Source of the DNA: Salirhabdus sp. Marseille-P4669 | Lineage (GTDB): Bacteria; Bacillota; Bacilli; Bacillales; Alkalibacillaceae | Length of the DNA stretch: 64,000 nucleotides | Direction of reading: 5' to 3' | Assembly (NCBI RefSeq): GCF_900240405.1 | Contig: NZ_OEQK01000002.1 | Location: forward strand, 124,001-188,000 | Shown here: one piece after another, positions 49,218-58,437 of the stretch | Layout: every line of letters begins with the position of its first letter | How positions within the stretch are numbered: position 1 is the stretch's first letter | Notes under the pieces: model-generated | What the model saw: only the letters and a program-made list of their open reading frames with translations | The model's database searches: none | What the model was told of the DNA's origin: nothing | Position numbers and translations under genes: made by a program

Positions 49218-50219
49218 GTGGATAATAAACCAAAACCTATTACTGTTCGTGTAAATCAACAAGTTAAAGAATTTCCTATTAAACATGGCCATAAGGCAGA
49301 AGAGGAAATAGCTGCCTCGATAGACAAAAATAATAGGGATTCAAGTGATAAAAGTAAGTTTACTACTACGACTTCTTCTTTTGATGAGAATCCACCGAAA
49401 ATAAAAGTGTTAGAGAGACCCTACCAATCCAAAAAATCTTTTTTCGCTAGTATTCCAAAGTTTAAGCATCTATTTATTTCAGGTTTTTCTGCAATCCTTG
49501 TAGGAATTGTGCTTGGAATAATTATGTTAAATTTATTATCCGGCGTTGATGCCGATGATGAAGCCGAACAAGCTAGTGGAACAGCTAACGTTAAAGAAAC
49601 GAACACAGAAGGAGATACGAATCCGGTTGGTGGGACAGATGGCGAAAAGGAGAATCCAACAAATTTAATTCCAGTTGAATTTGATGGTATTACAGCACAA
49701 GTTGTTCAAGTAGGTCTTTATTCATCTTTAGAAAGTGCGGAAAATGGAAACGCTCCTTTTGTGGAGGCAAATATAGATCCCGTTATTTGGGAAAAAGATA
49801 ATCAATTTTTTGTATTTATAGGTCTAGGCTTTACAAAAGAACAAGCAGACCAAATTGAAACTTCCATAAAAGATACAATAGCAGAGGCAGATGGAGCATT
49901 TGATAAAACGTGGATTGTCAAGCCAGCTAAGAAAGAAACGACAGAAGCAGAAGGGAAATGGATTAAAGAGGGAATGACGCTTTGGCAAGAAGCAGTTACT
50001 GGTTATCGTGAACAATCGACAATCTCTAGTGATACAAATGAGAAATTGACGAGCTGGTTAAGTGAGGGACCTAAAGAGTTAACAGAATCTGGGGAGGCGT
50101 TTAAAAGCCAATATAAAGCCTTTATAGATACCATATCAAATTCCGAAGCATCTGTTTGGGATAGGGAAGCACAATTTATAACAGTGTTAAAAGCATATGA
50201 AACTTATCTATTAAATTAA
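49218..50219 (+). CDS. spoIIB: Stage II sporulation protein B
   Basis: A 333-residue bitopic protein: a charged cytoplasmic N-terminus, one transmembrane helix (about 84-108), an acidic linker, then an SPOR-like repeat domain (about 155-240, AQVVQVGLYSSLESAENG) that binds denuded septal peptidoglycan. Length and position before maf match B. subtilis SpoIIB, which acts in septal thinning during engulfment. The start is GTG 49218 after AAGTGGGGG. Confidence 0.88.
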   Translation: MDNKPKPITVRVNQQVKEFPIKHGHKAEEEIAASIDKNNRDSSDKSKFTTTTSSFDENPPKIKVLERPYQSKKSFFASIPKFKHLFISGFSAILVGIVLGIIMLNLLSGVDADDEAEQASGTANVKETNTEGDTNPVGGTDGEKENPTNLIPVEFDGITAQVVQVGLYSSLESAENGNAPFVEANIDPVIWEKDNQFFVFIGLGFTKEQADQIETSIKDTIAEADGAFDKTWIVKPAKKETTEAEGKWIKEGMTLWQEAVTGYREQSTISSDTNEKLTSWLSEGPKELTESGEAFKSQYKAFIDTISNSEASVWDREAQFITVLKAYETYLLN

Positions 50220-50247
50220 AGAACAGTTAAGAGCTGTTCTTTTTTAT
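50220..50247 (+). terminator. Terminator after spoIIB
   Basis: AGAACAG / CTGTTCT hairpin with T6. Confidence 0.8.
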
Positions 50248-50396
50248 TGCTTTTAATAGGCTAAATAAGCTTAATTATAAAATAGATATTACATTATTTA
50301 GAAACCCAAATGGGATAAAAAGAATTTTTTATCATTTGATTATGAAAGCAGCTTTCCTTATTATAAATGTACGGTTAAGAAACAGGAGGAGTTTTT

Positions 50397-50969
50397 ATGA
50401 AAAAGCAACTTATTTTAGCTTCATCTTCACCACGTAGACAAGAATTATTAAAACAAGCTCAAATTCCTTTTCAGTTACGAAAGCAAGAAGTGGATGAATC
50501 GATTGTTCCTTTAGCTGAGCCGGTGGAAACGGTAACTAAGCTCGCGAAATTAAAAGGAGAAAGTATGAGCATACGAGCCAATAATGAGGTTATTTTAACA
50601 GCCGATACGGTTGTGGCATTTCAAAACAACATTTTTGGGAAACCAAGAGATGAAGAAGAAGCATATCGAATGATTTCTGCTCTTAGTGGAAATAGACATG
50701 ATGTTTATACAGGTGTTATGATTCGCTCTTTGGAAAATGCCATCCTTTTTACTGTTAAGACAGAAGTAGAATTTTGGAACCTATCAGAAAACGAAATACG
50801 AACCTATGTTCACACAAGGGAACCTTATGATAAGGCAGGTGCATATGGCATTCAAGGAATAGGTGCATTATTAGTAAAATCTATTAATGGAGACTATTTC
50901 AATGTAGTAGGTTTACCTCTCTCGAAAACCGTTAGAGAACTTCGAAACTTCGGAATTTATCCAGTTTGA
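50397..50969 (+). CDS. maf: Maf family nucleotide pyrophosphatase
   Basis: A 190-residue house-cleaning phosphatase for modified pyrimidine triphosphates. The signature ASSSPRRQELL is at the N-terminus, with TADTVV, GKPRDEEEA and YDKAGAYGIQG following. AGGAGG lies before ATG. It is 53 bases upstream of radC. Confidence 0.94.
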   Translation: MKKQLILASSSPRRQELLKQAQIPFQLRKQEVDESIVPLAEPVETVTKLAKLKGESMSIRANNEVILTADTVVAFQNNIFGKPRDEEEAYRMISALSGNRHDVYTGVMIRSLENAILFTVKTEVEFWNLSENEIRTYVHTREPYDKAGAYGIQGIGALLVKSINGDYFNVVGLPLSKTVRELRNFGIYPV

Positions 50970-51022
50970 TGTATGGAAAAGGAATCCTGTTTCTTAAACA
51001 AGACAACAGAAGGAGGTAGTTT

Positions 51023-51571
51023 GTGGAAAGGCTAAATGTCAAAATTAAAGATGTTCCTAAAAATGAAAGGCCAAGAGAAAGGTTGCTTCAACATGGTGCT
51101 AGCTCTATTTCCAATCAGGAGCTATTAGCGATTATTTTAGGTAGTGGTTCGAAAAATGAATCTGTCATGTCTCTTTCTCAACGACTACTAATACATTTTG
51201 AAGGATTACCTTTATTAAAAGATGCAACGGTGGAGGAACTCACCGCAATAAAAGGAATTGGACAAGCAAAAGCCGTGCATCTTATTGCGTGTTTGGAATT
51301 AGGAAAAAGAATTCATGCGTATAAGCCTACTGAGCGATACGTGATTAGAAGTCCTGAAGATGGTGCTGACTTTGTTATGGAAGAGTTAAGACATCTAAAG
51401 CAAGAACACTTTGTTGCACTCTTTTTAAACACAAAAAATCAAGTAATCCATCAGCAAACCATTTTTATTGGAAGTCTAAATGCTTCTATTGTCCACCCTC
51501 GTGAAATATTCCGTGAAGCTGTAAAAAGATCTGCAGCATCCCTCATTTGTGTCCATAATCATCCATCTGGT
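51023..51571 (+). CDS. radC: RadC (JAMM/MPN+ protein), exon 1
   Basis: Codons 1-183 of RadC: an N-terminal helix-hairpin-helix part (RPRERLLQHGASSISNQELLAIILGSG, IKGIGQAKA) and the start of the JAMM domain up to CVHNHPSG. The two metal-binding histidines (178 and 180) are here. The sequence then runs into a group II intron; unspliced it would end six codons later at TAG 51590-51592. With exon 2 the protein is 229 residues, the normal family length. RadC's precise activity is not settled. Start GTG 51023 with GGAGG. Confidence 0.95.
51566..51571 (+). promoter_or_regulatory. IBS1, intron binding site 1
   Basis: TCTGGT, the last six exon bases before the intron, is exactly complementary to ACCAGA at 51849-51854 in the intron (EBS1). 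Confidence 0.75.
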
Positions 51572-51848
51572 GTGCGCCTGCAATGTGCATAGTATTTAGC
51601 GATTGAATAATCTAGAACTCCTTACAATGTTCTATGGTCAGCATCTTACCTGAAGAGGAAACTCAGATAGGGACAAAAGCATGATGTGAAAAGGAGAAAG
51701 ACGACAAAGCTATCTAGTCGATTCTGTTCTTCAGACCAAGTGATGTATGGTAAAGGCTATACTGCTTGAATCCAAGACGAATGAACGAGAGGAAACGTCG
51801 TTGTCTACGATAGTTAAACGGCAACGTGAACAAAATAGGGAGCATTTC

Positions 51849-51854
51849 ACCAGA
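51849..51854 (+). promoter_or_regulatory. EBS1 and adjacent delta base
   Basis: ACCAGA complements IBS1 at 51566-51571. C51848 would pair with G53396 (delta-delta prime). Location within domain I is as expected for EBS1. EBS2 could not be fixed. Confidence 0.7.
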
Positions 51855-52079
51855 ACGCACTCTATCGTAAGGTTTGTTCATCAATCCTTTGATAAAGGAA
51901 AACGTCGAAATGGATACCTAACCATCACGTATCTAATTTATGTACTAGCAGGGATTGCCTAATTGGTTATTCCATAAGGTAACGGAGTCTCCATAGTACT
52001 CTACGTTTGCTTGTAATGAGTTTAGCAAGGGAAAGGGAGACAGGTTGATCGTGCGTTCGTTTTGAAAGGAGTCATGAAT

Positions 52080-53300
52080 ATGGCAAATAATCCATTTCAA
52101 CAATTAAACGTAATTCGAAATGCTTCTAAAAAGGGAAAAAGGATTGTTGATTGTTATCGTCTATTATATAAATCGCAATTATGGCTAAGTTTGAATAAAA
52201 AAGAGGAATTAAATGTTTTGGGGCATCACACGGATTACGTAATAGAACAGTTAAAACAAGGGACTTTTCGCTTCCAAGATAATGCTATTAGTATTGAAAT
52301 GAAGCGAAAACTTCTTGAATTACTTTATACAATATTGCTCCATATATATGAACCAGTGTTGGAAAGGCATCATTGCTTTGACAATCACTGTTTACCCAAT
52401 CATCAAAACGTTTGTCGTTATATGAAAAAAAATTGGGCAAAATCCAACTGGTACATACGAGGTGACGTACAGGTAGACATTCGTAACCTTTCCCACTCTA
52501 TATTGCTTAAAACAATTGCTTCCAAAATAAAAGATACTCGATTTAGAAGCCTTATTCATAATGCCATAACAAATTTTTCAATGCTAAGTGAAACAAAAGC
52601 TTTAAAAAAAGTGGTTAACAAATTATCTCGACTCCTTGTAAATATATATTTCATTCCTTTAGATAATGCAATCCTATATGACAAAAATATACGACAGTAT
52701 GTCCGTTATCATCAAACCCTCTTAATTGGCGTGAACACCTCTAGACGTATTTCAGAAGAGGTGAAAGCTTCAATTCACTATGAATTCCAAAAAAATTTAT
52801 GTATCCCGAAACAAAATATCAATGTGCAGCATATTCATGGCAGAAAACCAATTACGTTGGGGGACTATGAACTGAAATTCTCCCCACATACAAAAGCTGG
52901 GTGCAGGAAGTTAACAATAACTATTTCTAAAAGTAAAGTTTTTGAGTTTGCCAGGAACAGAGGCTATGGTTCTTTACAAAACTTTCAAGCAACCCATCGA
53001 CCATATCTAGTTAATAAAAAGGATGTGGAAATAGTATCGGTCTATAATAACGAGCTAAAGGATTTTGCTCGATTATTCACGAATAGTGATTCTATTCATC
53101 TGCTGCACAAATTATTTAAATTAGCAGAGAAAAGCTTTATCCAAACCATTGCATTAAAAAGAAAAAGCACTGCTTCCAAAGTAGCTAAACAATTACGAAA
53201 ACCAAGACAAGGAAGATTAACGATTGTTCATAAAGATGACGATAACAACAAGAAGCATCATGTATTTATTATGGTTAAGGATCTTCATTTTTCGAAGTAA
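52080..53300 (+). CDS. Degenerate group II intron-encoded protein: maturase without reverse-transcriptase active site
   Basis: A 406-residue protein alignable by eye with LtrA-like proteins: [14 protein letters not shown] near the N-terminus, [54 protein letters not shown] and domain X (about 300-385: [36 protein letters not shown]). Catalytic blocks are lost: YADD is YHQT at 210-213, the GTPQGG block is replaced by KKVVNK, and the GFRPGR and LGIP motifs are absent. No DNA-binding or HNH endonuclease part follows. Yet the frame is uninterrupted. It probably aids splicing only. ATG 52080 is eight bases after AAAGGAG. It ends 12 bases before domain V. Confidence 0.85.
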   Translation: MANNPFQQLNVIRNASKKGKRIVDCYRLLYKSQLWLSLNKKEELNVLGHHTDYVIEQLKQGTFRFQDNAISIEMKRKLLELLYTILLHIYEPVLERHHCFDNHCLPNHQNVCRYMKKNWAKSNWYIRGDVQVDIRNLSHSILLKTIASKIKDTRFRSLIHNAITNFSMLSETKALKKVVNKLSRLLVNIYFIPLDNAILYDKNIRQYVRYHQTLLIGVNTSRRISEEVKASIHYEFQKNLCIPKQNINVQHIHGRKPITLGDYELKFSPHTKAGCRKLTITISKSKVFEFARNRGYGSLQNFQATHRPYLVNKKDVEIVSVYNNELKDFARLFTNSDSIHLLHKLFKLAEKSFIQTIALKRKSTASKVAKQLRKPRQGRLTIVHKDDDNNKKHHVFIMVKDLHFSK

Positions 53301-53395
53301 CGATCAACTGGCGAGCCGTATACGCTGAAAGGTGTACGTACGGTTCTGAGGGAGGAATAGATTTCCATTGGTTTGGCGTCTATCTTCTACCCTAC

Positions 53396-53536
53396 GATCC
53401 AACTCCTTCTCAGGAGGATATCCATGTGACAAGAAGAATATCTGAGTGTGGAAAAATGATTGGAATAGAACTTTTAGACCATTTAGTTATAGGAGATCGT
53501 AAATACGTATCGTTAAAAGAAAAAGGATATTTATAG
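53396..53536 (+). CDS. radC: RadC, exon 2
   Basis: Codons 184-229 plus TAG. It begins [15 protein letters not shown] and ends with KGYL, the usual RadC C-terminus. It supplies Ser188 and Asp191 of the JAMM motif (H-x-H-x7-S-x2-D), so the metal site is complete only after splicing. There is no start codon or ribosome binding site of its own. Confidence 0.95.
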   Translation, partial: DPTPSQEDIHVTRRISECGKMIGIELLDHLVIGDRKYVSLKEKGYL

Positions 53537-53587
53537 ACCTATCTATTTTGATTTTTTTTTCGTATAATATTATAGACACGAAAAATA

Positions 53588-53612
53588 AAGCGCCATTTTA
53601 TAATGGCGCTTA
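53588..53612 (+). terminator. Terminator after radC
   Basis: AAGCGCCATT / AATGGCGCTT stem, followed by TATTATCATT. A -10-like TATAAT is at 53563-53568 just before it, without a clear -35. 53537-53772 otherwise holds no convincing gene. Confidence 0.65.
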
Positions 53613-53772
53613 TTATCATTAATTTTAGGAAGAAAATAAGGATGTATTTTTCATTTACCATAATTCCAAGCAATACATATGATGACAATCCATTTACACG
53701 TGTTATATATGGAGACGAAATCGATAAAATATCGGATTCCCTAACAACTTATATTGGGAAAGGAAGATTCAT

Positions 53773-54810
53773 TTGGCAAAATTCGGTTTATCACAAGACC
53801 TAGGGATTGATTTAGGCACAGCTAATACGCTCGTTTTTGTAAAAGGAAAAGGCATTGTGATGCGGGAGCCTTCAGTTGTCGCAAGAAGAGTAGATAGTGG
53901 TAAAGTGGAAGCAGTCGGAAATAACGCGAAAATGATGATTGGCCGTACTCCTGGAAGTATAACGGTTATTCGACCAATGAAGGATGGGGTTATAGCTGAT
54001 TATGAAACAACTGCTATGATGATGAAATATTATATGAATAAGGCATCTCGAAAACGTTCCTTTTTTGGGAGGAAACCAAATGTTATGGTATGTGTTCCTT
54101 CAGGCATCACCATGGTTGAAGAGCGCGCTGTATTAGATGCAACAAAACAAGCAGGAGCAAAAGATGCCTTTACCATTGCCGAACCCTTTGCAGCGGCGAT
54201 TGGGGCAGGATTGCCTGTATGGGAGCCAACTGGTAGTATGATAGTGGATATTGGTGGTGGAACAACAGAAGTTGCTATTATTTCACTAGGTGGTATTGTA
54301 ACAAGTCAATCGATACGTATTGCCGGAGATAAGATGGATGATTCCATTGTTCAATATATTAGAAAAAAATATAATCTTTTAATTGGTGAGCATACTGCAG
54401 AAGTAGTGAAAATGGAGCTTGGCACTGCTCTAATATCTGATGACATTGATGATATGGAGATTAGAGGTAGAGATTTAGTTACAGGCTTACCAAAGACGAT
54501 TACTATTACAAATGAAGAAATTGCTTCGGCCTTAAGTGATACGGTTTTAGCTATTGTAGAAACCGTAAAAAATACATTAGAGAGAACCCCTCCAGAACTA
54601 GCCGCGGATATAATGGAGAAAGGCATTGTTCTTGCTGGTGGTGGAGCATTGTTAAAAAACTTAGATCAAAAAATCAGTGCTGAAACAAAAATGCCTGTAT
54701 TTGTTGCAGAGGACCCTCTAGATTGTGTTGCAATAGGTACTGGTAAAGCATTAGATTTTATCCATCATTTTCGATCTAATCCAAATGTTGCGAATCAAAC
54801 GAGACATTGA
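53773..54810 (+). CDS. mreB: Rod shape-determining protein MreB
   Basis: Bacterial actin that guides lateral wall synthesis. The 345 residues show [24 protein letters not shown], the phosphate-2 segment [10 protein letters not shown] and LAGGGALL. The start is TTG 53773 behind AAAGGAAG. First gene of mreBCD. Confidence 0.97.
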   Translation: MAKFGLSQDLGIDLGTANTLVFVKGKGIVMREPSVVARRVDSGKVEAVGNNAKMMIGRTPGSITVIRPMKDGVIADYETTAMMMKYYMNKASRKRSFFGRKPNVMVCVPSGITMVEERAVLDATKQAGAKDAFTIAEPFAAAIGAGLPVWEPTGSMIVDIGGGTTEVAIISLGGIVTSQSIRIAGDKMDDSIVQYIRKKYNLLIGEHTAEVVKMELGTALISDDIDDMEIRGRDLVTGLPKTITITNEEIASALSDTVLAIVETVKNTLERTPPELAADIMEKGIVLAGGGALLKNLDQKISAETKMPVFVAEDPLDCVAIGTGKALDFIHHFRSNPNVANQTRH

Positions 54811-54847
54811 TTATTATTAAGAGAGCAAACAAAAGTAGGTGTAAGGC

Positions 54848-55723
54848 ATGTGGTCCTTTTTTCGCAAAAAAGTTTTAATTATCATATTAGTAAGTATTAT
54901 TTTGCTTGTGACATTAATCGGTTTTACAATGAGAAATCGAGAAGAAGTTTCTCTTCCTGAGGAACTGTTAAAGGATACGATTGGTTGGGTACAAAGTGTG
55001 TTTCGAGTTCCGACCAACTTTGTAATTGATTTCTTTACAGATGTAAACGATTTGAAGTCAACATATGAACAAAACGAAGTATTAAACGAACATTTATCCG
55101 AATATAAAGATTTATTATATGAAGTTCAAGTTTTAAAAGAAGAAAATGAAGAATTACGTGGTATATTAGAAATAGAAGAAACTTTACGAGATTTTCATCC
55201 AATTTATGCTACAGTTAATAGTAGAAGCCCAGAGCTTTGGGTAGAGCAGGTAACGATTAATAAAGGAAAACAGCATGGTGTAGAGCCAAATATGGCTGTT
55301 CGAACAGCGGACGGCATGATTGGTAAAGTGAAGACAGCTTATCAATTTACCTCCACCATTCAATTACTAAGTGGTTTTGATATAAATAATAGAGTTTCGG
55401 TTATGATCCAAGGTAATGAAGAAAAAGATAATACGTATGGACTTATTGAGGGCTACGACCAAGAAAAAGAGGCTTTAATATTGACTGTAAAATCCGCTGA
55501 ATTGCAGGAAGGTGAGTTAGTTGTAACCTCTGGTCTTGGGGGTGTATTCCCAGCTGGTATTCCAATTGGGGAAATTCAGTCCATTGAGACAGATCCATAC
55601 GGTTTAACAAACATTGGCTATATAAAACCTGCTGCAGATTTATATGACTTAAATCAAGTTATTGTGATAGACCGTGATGTTGCTGCCCCTGAGGAAAATG
55701 CAGAGCTTGAGGAGGAGGAATAA
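54848..55723 (+). CDS. mreC: Rod shape-determining protein MreC
   Basis: A 291-residue bitopic protein with one N-terminal transmembrane helix (about 8-27), a coiled coil (about 65-105) and a beta-rich extracellular part (VNSRSPELWVEQVTINKG, TSGLGGVFPAGIPIG). It connects MreB to the wall synthases. Its stop overlaps the mreD start by one base. Confidence 0.95.
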   Translation: MWSFFRKKVLIIILVSIILLVTLIGFTMRNREEVSLPEELLKDTIGWVQSVFRVPTNFVIDFFTDVNDLKSTYEQNEVLNEHLSEYKDLLYEVQVLKEENEELRGILEIEETLRDFHPIYATVNSRSPELWVEQVTINKGKQHGVEPNMAVRTADGMIGKVKTAYQFTSTIQLLSGFDINNRVSVMIQGNEEKDNTYGLIEGYDQEKEALILTVKSAELQEGELVVTSGLGGVFPAGIPIGEIQSIETDPYGLTNIGYIKPAADLYDLNQVIVIDRDVAAPEENAELEEEE

Positions 55724-56253
55724 TGAAGCGATTATTTATTCCTCTATTCCTACTCATATTATTAGTGTTAGAAAGTACGGCAATTAATGTATTACCAACA
55801 GAATGGATATACTCGAAGAATTTTATTATTCCTCATTGGACATTGGTATTTGCTATTTTAGTAGCTATTTTCTATGATCGCGACCATACATACTTCTGTG
55901 TATTGTATGCAATCATCTTTGGTTTTTTAATTGATTTAACGTATACAAATATTCTTGGTGTTTATATGTTTTCTTATGGATTAGTCGTTTATCTTATTCA
56001 TGAATTAAAGCAACTATTTCACCCGAATATTATTGTAACGTTTCTATTAACTATTTTAGGGATATTCTTGGCGGAGCATTTTATTTATGGTTTATACTTT
56101 ATGATTGGTGTTACAAACTTGAGTTGGACAAGTTATTTATCAACACGATTTATTCCTACCCTTTTAGGGAATGTATTGTTTTTAATTATTCTGTATCCAA
56201 TTATCAAAGGTAAGTTATTAAAATGGTCTGAAGAACAGTTACCAGAGAAATAA
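55723..56253 (+). CDS. mreD: Rod shape-determining protein MreD
   Basis: A 176-residue integral membrane protein with about five or six helices. ATG overlaps the mreC stop (TAATG), preceded by GAGGAGG. Weakly conserved in sequence; identity rests on topology and context. Confidence 0.93.
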   Translation: MKRLFIPLFLLILLVLESTAINVLPTEWIYSKNFIIPHWTLVFAILVAIFYDRDHTYFCVLYAIIFGFLIDLTYTNILGVYMFSYGLVVYLIHELKQLFHPNIIVTFLLTILGIFLAEHFIYGLYFMIGVTNLSWTSYLSTRFIPTLLGNVLFLIILYPIIKGKLLKWSEEQLPEK

Positions 56254-56334
56254 AAAATTCAATTTGTTCAACACGCAATATAAAGGAATTTCTACCTTAT
56301 TTATCGAAAAATAGTATTATTGAGGTGAACCTCT

Positions 56335-57021
56335 GTGAAAAACAAAAATCAGGCTGTTACAATAAAAGGCACAAAAAATGGATTAACTTTTAATATAAAT
56401 GAAAAAAGTTCCTACTCGGATATAATAAAAGAACTAAAAGAGAAGCTTTCTACAACAGTTGTAGAAAGTGATCATCCAATGGTGAAAGTGAATATTCATG
56501 TTGGAAATAGATATTTGACACCGGAAATGCGGGAAGAGATTTCTGAAATAATACGTAACAAACAAAATTTTATTATTCAAGAAATCGTTTCGAATGTTAT
56601 TCAAAAGAAGGAAGCAGAAGAATTTTACAAGTCTTTAGAAGTAACAACATTAACTTCCATTATCCGATCTGGTCAAGTCATGCATGTTAATGGTGATGTA
56701 TTGCTTATTGGAGATGTAAACCCAGGGGGAAAAATATCTGCTACTGGTAACATCTATATCTTAGGAAGATTAAATGGAATTGCACATGCTGGATATGATG
56801 GGAATCGCGATGCAATTGTAGCTGCTTCTTATATGAATCCTACGCAGCTAAGGATATCAGACCTTTTCAGTAGATCACCAGATTATGAAACAGAAGGTAT
56901 ATCGATGGAATATGCATATATTGATGAAGAAAGCGAAACGATTTTAATCGATCGACTACATAAAATCTCAAAAATTCGACCAAATATAGGTACTTTTGAA
57001 AGGAGAATAATGAATGGGTGA
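56335..57021 (+). CDS. minC: Septum site-determining protein MinC
   Basis: A 228-residue FtsZ inhibitor: a variable N-terminal domain and a C-terminal beta-helix domain (about 105-215: VNGDVLLIGDVNPGGKISATGNIYILGRLNGIAHAG). The start is GTG 56335 after TGAGGTGAA. It overlaps minD by eight bases. Confidence 0.95.
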   Translation: MKNKNQAVTIKGTKNGLTFNINEKSSYSDIIKELKEKLSTTVVESDHPMVKVNIHVGNRYLTPEMREEISEIIRNKQNFIIQEIVSNVIQKKEAEEFYKSLEVTTLTSIIRSGQVMHVNGDVLLIGDVNPGGKISATGNIYILGRLNGIAHAGYDGNRDAIVAASYMNPTQLRISDLFSRSPDYETEGISMEYAYIDEESETILIDRLHKISKIRPNIGTFERRIMNG

Positions 57022-57814
57022 AGCAATTGTTATTACTTCTGGAAAAGGCGGGGTTGGTAAAACGACAACAACGGCTAATGTAGGAACATCCTTAGCATTA
57101 TTAGGGAAAAAGGTTTGTTTAATTGATACGGATATTGGATTAAGAAATCTAGATGTTGTTTTAGGTTTAGAAAATAGAATTGTCTATGATATTGTAGATG
57201 TTGTTCAAAAAAGATGTAAAATAAACCAAGCTCTTGTTCGGGATAAGCGATTTGATTGCTTGCATTTATTACCAGCATCACAAACTAGTGATAAGAGTGC
57301 GATTACGCCTAAGAGTATGGTAGAGATTATTAAAGAATTAAAAGGGGATTACGATTACATTTTAGTAGATTGTCCAGCTGGTATAGAGCAAGGATATAAA
57401 AATGCCATTGCGGGTGCTGATAAGGCAGTCGTTGTCACAACCCCAGAAAAGTCGAGTGTACGAGATGCCGATCGCATCATTGGATTATTAGAGAAGGAAG
57501 AACATATTGAAGCACCACGCTTGATCATCAATCGTATTCGTACACATATGGTGAAGACGGGTGATATGCTAGATGTGAATGAGATTGTTTCCATTTTAGC
57601 AATTGATCTATTAGGAATTGTTGCAGATGATGATGAGGTTATAAAGGCTTCCCATCATGGAGAACCAGTAGCATTCCAGCCAAATACGAAGGCTTCTATA
57701 TCTTATCGAAATATTGCTAGAAGGATATTAGGAGAGTCTGTACCGTTGATGTCATTAGAAGATGAAAAAGGGATGTTTACAAAAGTAAAGAAATTTTTTG
57801 GTATACGTTCGTAA
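57014..57814 (+). CDS. minD: Septum site-determining ATPase MinD
   Basis: A 266-residue ParA-type ATPase that places MinC at the membrane. Deviant Walker A GKGGVGKTT, DTDIGLRNLD, VDCPAGIEQG; the C-terminal amphipathic helix (TKVKKFFGIRS) is the membrane-targeting sequence. Confidence 0.97.
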   Translation: MGEAIVITSGKGGVGKTTTTANVGTSLALLGKKVCLIDTDIGLRNLDVVLGLENRIVYDIVDVVQKRCKINQALVRDKRFDCLHLLPASQTSDKSAITPKSMVEIIKELKGDYDYILVDCPAGIEQGYKNAIAGADKAVVVTTPEKSSVRDADRIIGLLEKEEHIEAPRLIINRIRTHMVKTGDMLDVNEIVSILAIDLLGIVADDDEVIKASHHGEPVAFQPNTKASISYRNIARRILGESVPLMSLEDEKGMFTKVKKFFGIRS

Positions 57815-57900
57815 TATATGAAATTATGAAAAAACAGTCACTTTATGTAAAGTAGCTCCGTTTCGGTGGAGTAACATACGAAATAGCATATTAATTAGCA

Positions 57901-57934
57901 GACCAAATCACATATGATTTGGTCTTGTTTTATT
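57901..57934 (+). terminator. Terminator after minCD
   Basis: GACCAAATCA / TGATTTGGTC perfect 10-bp stem, then TTGTTTTATT. 57935-58320 holds no gene that I can see. Confidence 0.85.
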
Positions 57935-58323
57935 CTTTTGTATTTCAGCGGTTATTGGTTTTTAACGCTTGAATTAGCGATTTAAAATCATACCCCAAAT
58001 AGCATAGTGTCAATAACAGTTGTCAATGTACTTTTTCCTATGCGAATTTGTATGTTATTTCAATGCTGTTTTTTTTAAATAAAGAGGACAATTGGTATTT
58101 TATGTTATTATTAAGTTATAGAGTTATTGAAATAACGGGGCAGGTTAGTGTGAGAAGGAGTTAACAGTATAGAATTAAAGTTTTATATATCAGTTCCTAA
58201 ATGCCTTATTATAATAAATCCTAGTAAATTAGTATTAAATTAAAGCTTATGAGAAGTTCAAAAATCACCTTTAAATAGGGGGAGCAAACCTTTAATAAGA
58301 GAGTTATTTTTGAATAATTTCAA

Positions 58324-58400
58324 TTGAACTAACGGGGGCGATTGTTAATAAGACAATCGCTTCTTGTGCTAACGCCGCAGGTTACTGCATGATAGTTCAA
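58324..58400. repeat. Candidate MITE-like palindromic element
   Basis: TTGAACTA (58324-58331) and TAGTTCAA (58393-58400) are perfect terminal inverted repeats bounding 77 bases. Inside lies a second stem GCGATTGT / ACAATCGC and two related segments (CTAACGGGGGCG, CTAACGCCGCAG). The structure resembles small non-coding dispersed repeats of Bacillaceae. No second copy exists in this window. Confidence 0.5.
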
Positions 58401-58437
58401 CCGCTAAAATAAATAAAGAATGGAGGAATCGATTTGT

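Larger units (their letters stand above)
51572..53395 (+). mobile_element. Group II intron interrupting radC
   Basis: A 1824-base insertion in the sense strand between codons 183 and 184 of radC. The 5' end is GTGCG. The domain V hairpin at 53313-53346 is the standard 34 nt: GAGCCGTA pairs with TACGGTTC around a GAAA loop and contains the AGC triad. Domain VI follows with a bulged A at 53389, seven bases from the 3' end (CTACCCTAC). EBS1 ACCAGA (51849-51854, about 278 bases in) matches IBS1, and the base before it (C) pairs with the first base of exon 2 (G), the delta interaction of IIA-type introns. A maturase-like frame fills domain IV. Removing the intron restores RadC in frame. Confidence 0.93.

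Noticed and set aside
51747-51962. A 71-codon frame inside the 5' part of the radC intron
   Set aside because: It lies in the structured domain I region, overlaps the EBS1 site, has no ribosome binding site and resembles no family.
53603-53803. A 66-codon frame upstream of and overlapping mreB
   Set aside because: It begins in the radC terminator stem, lacks a ribosome binding site and overlaps the start of mreB in another frame.
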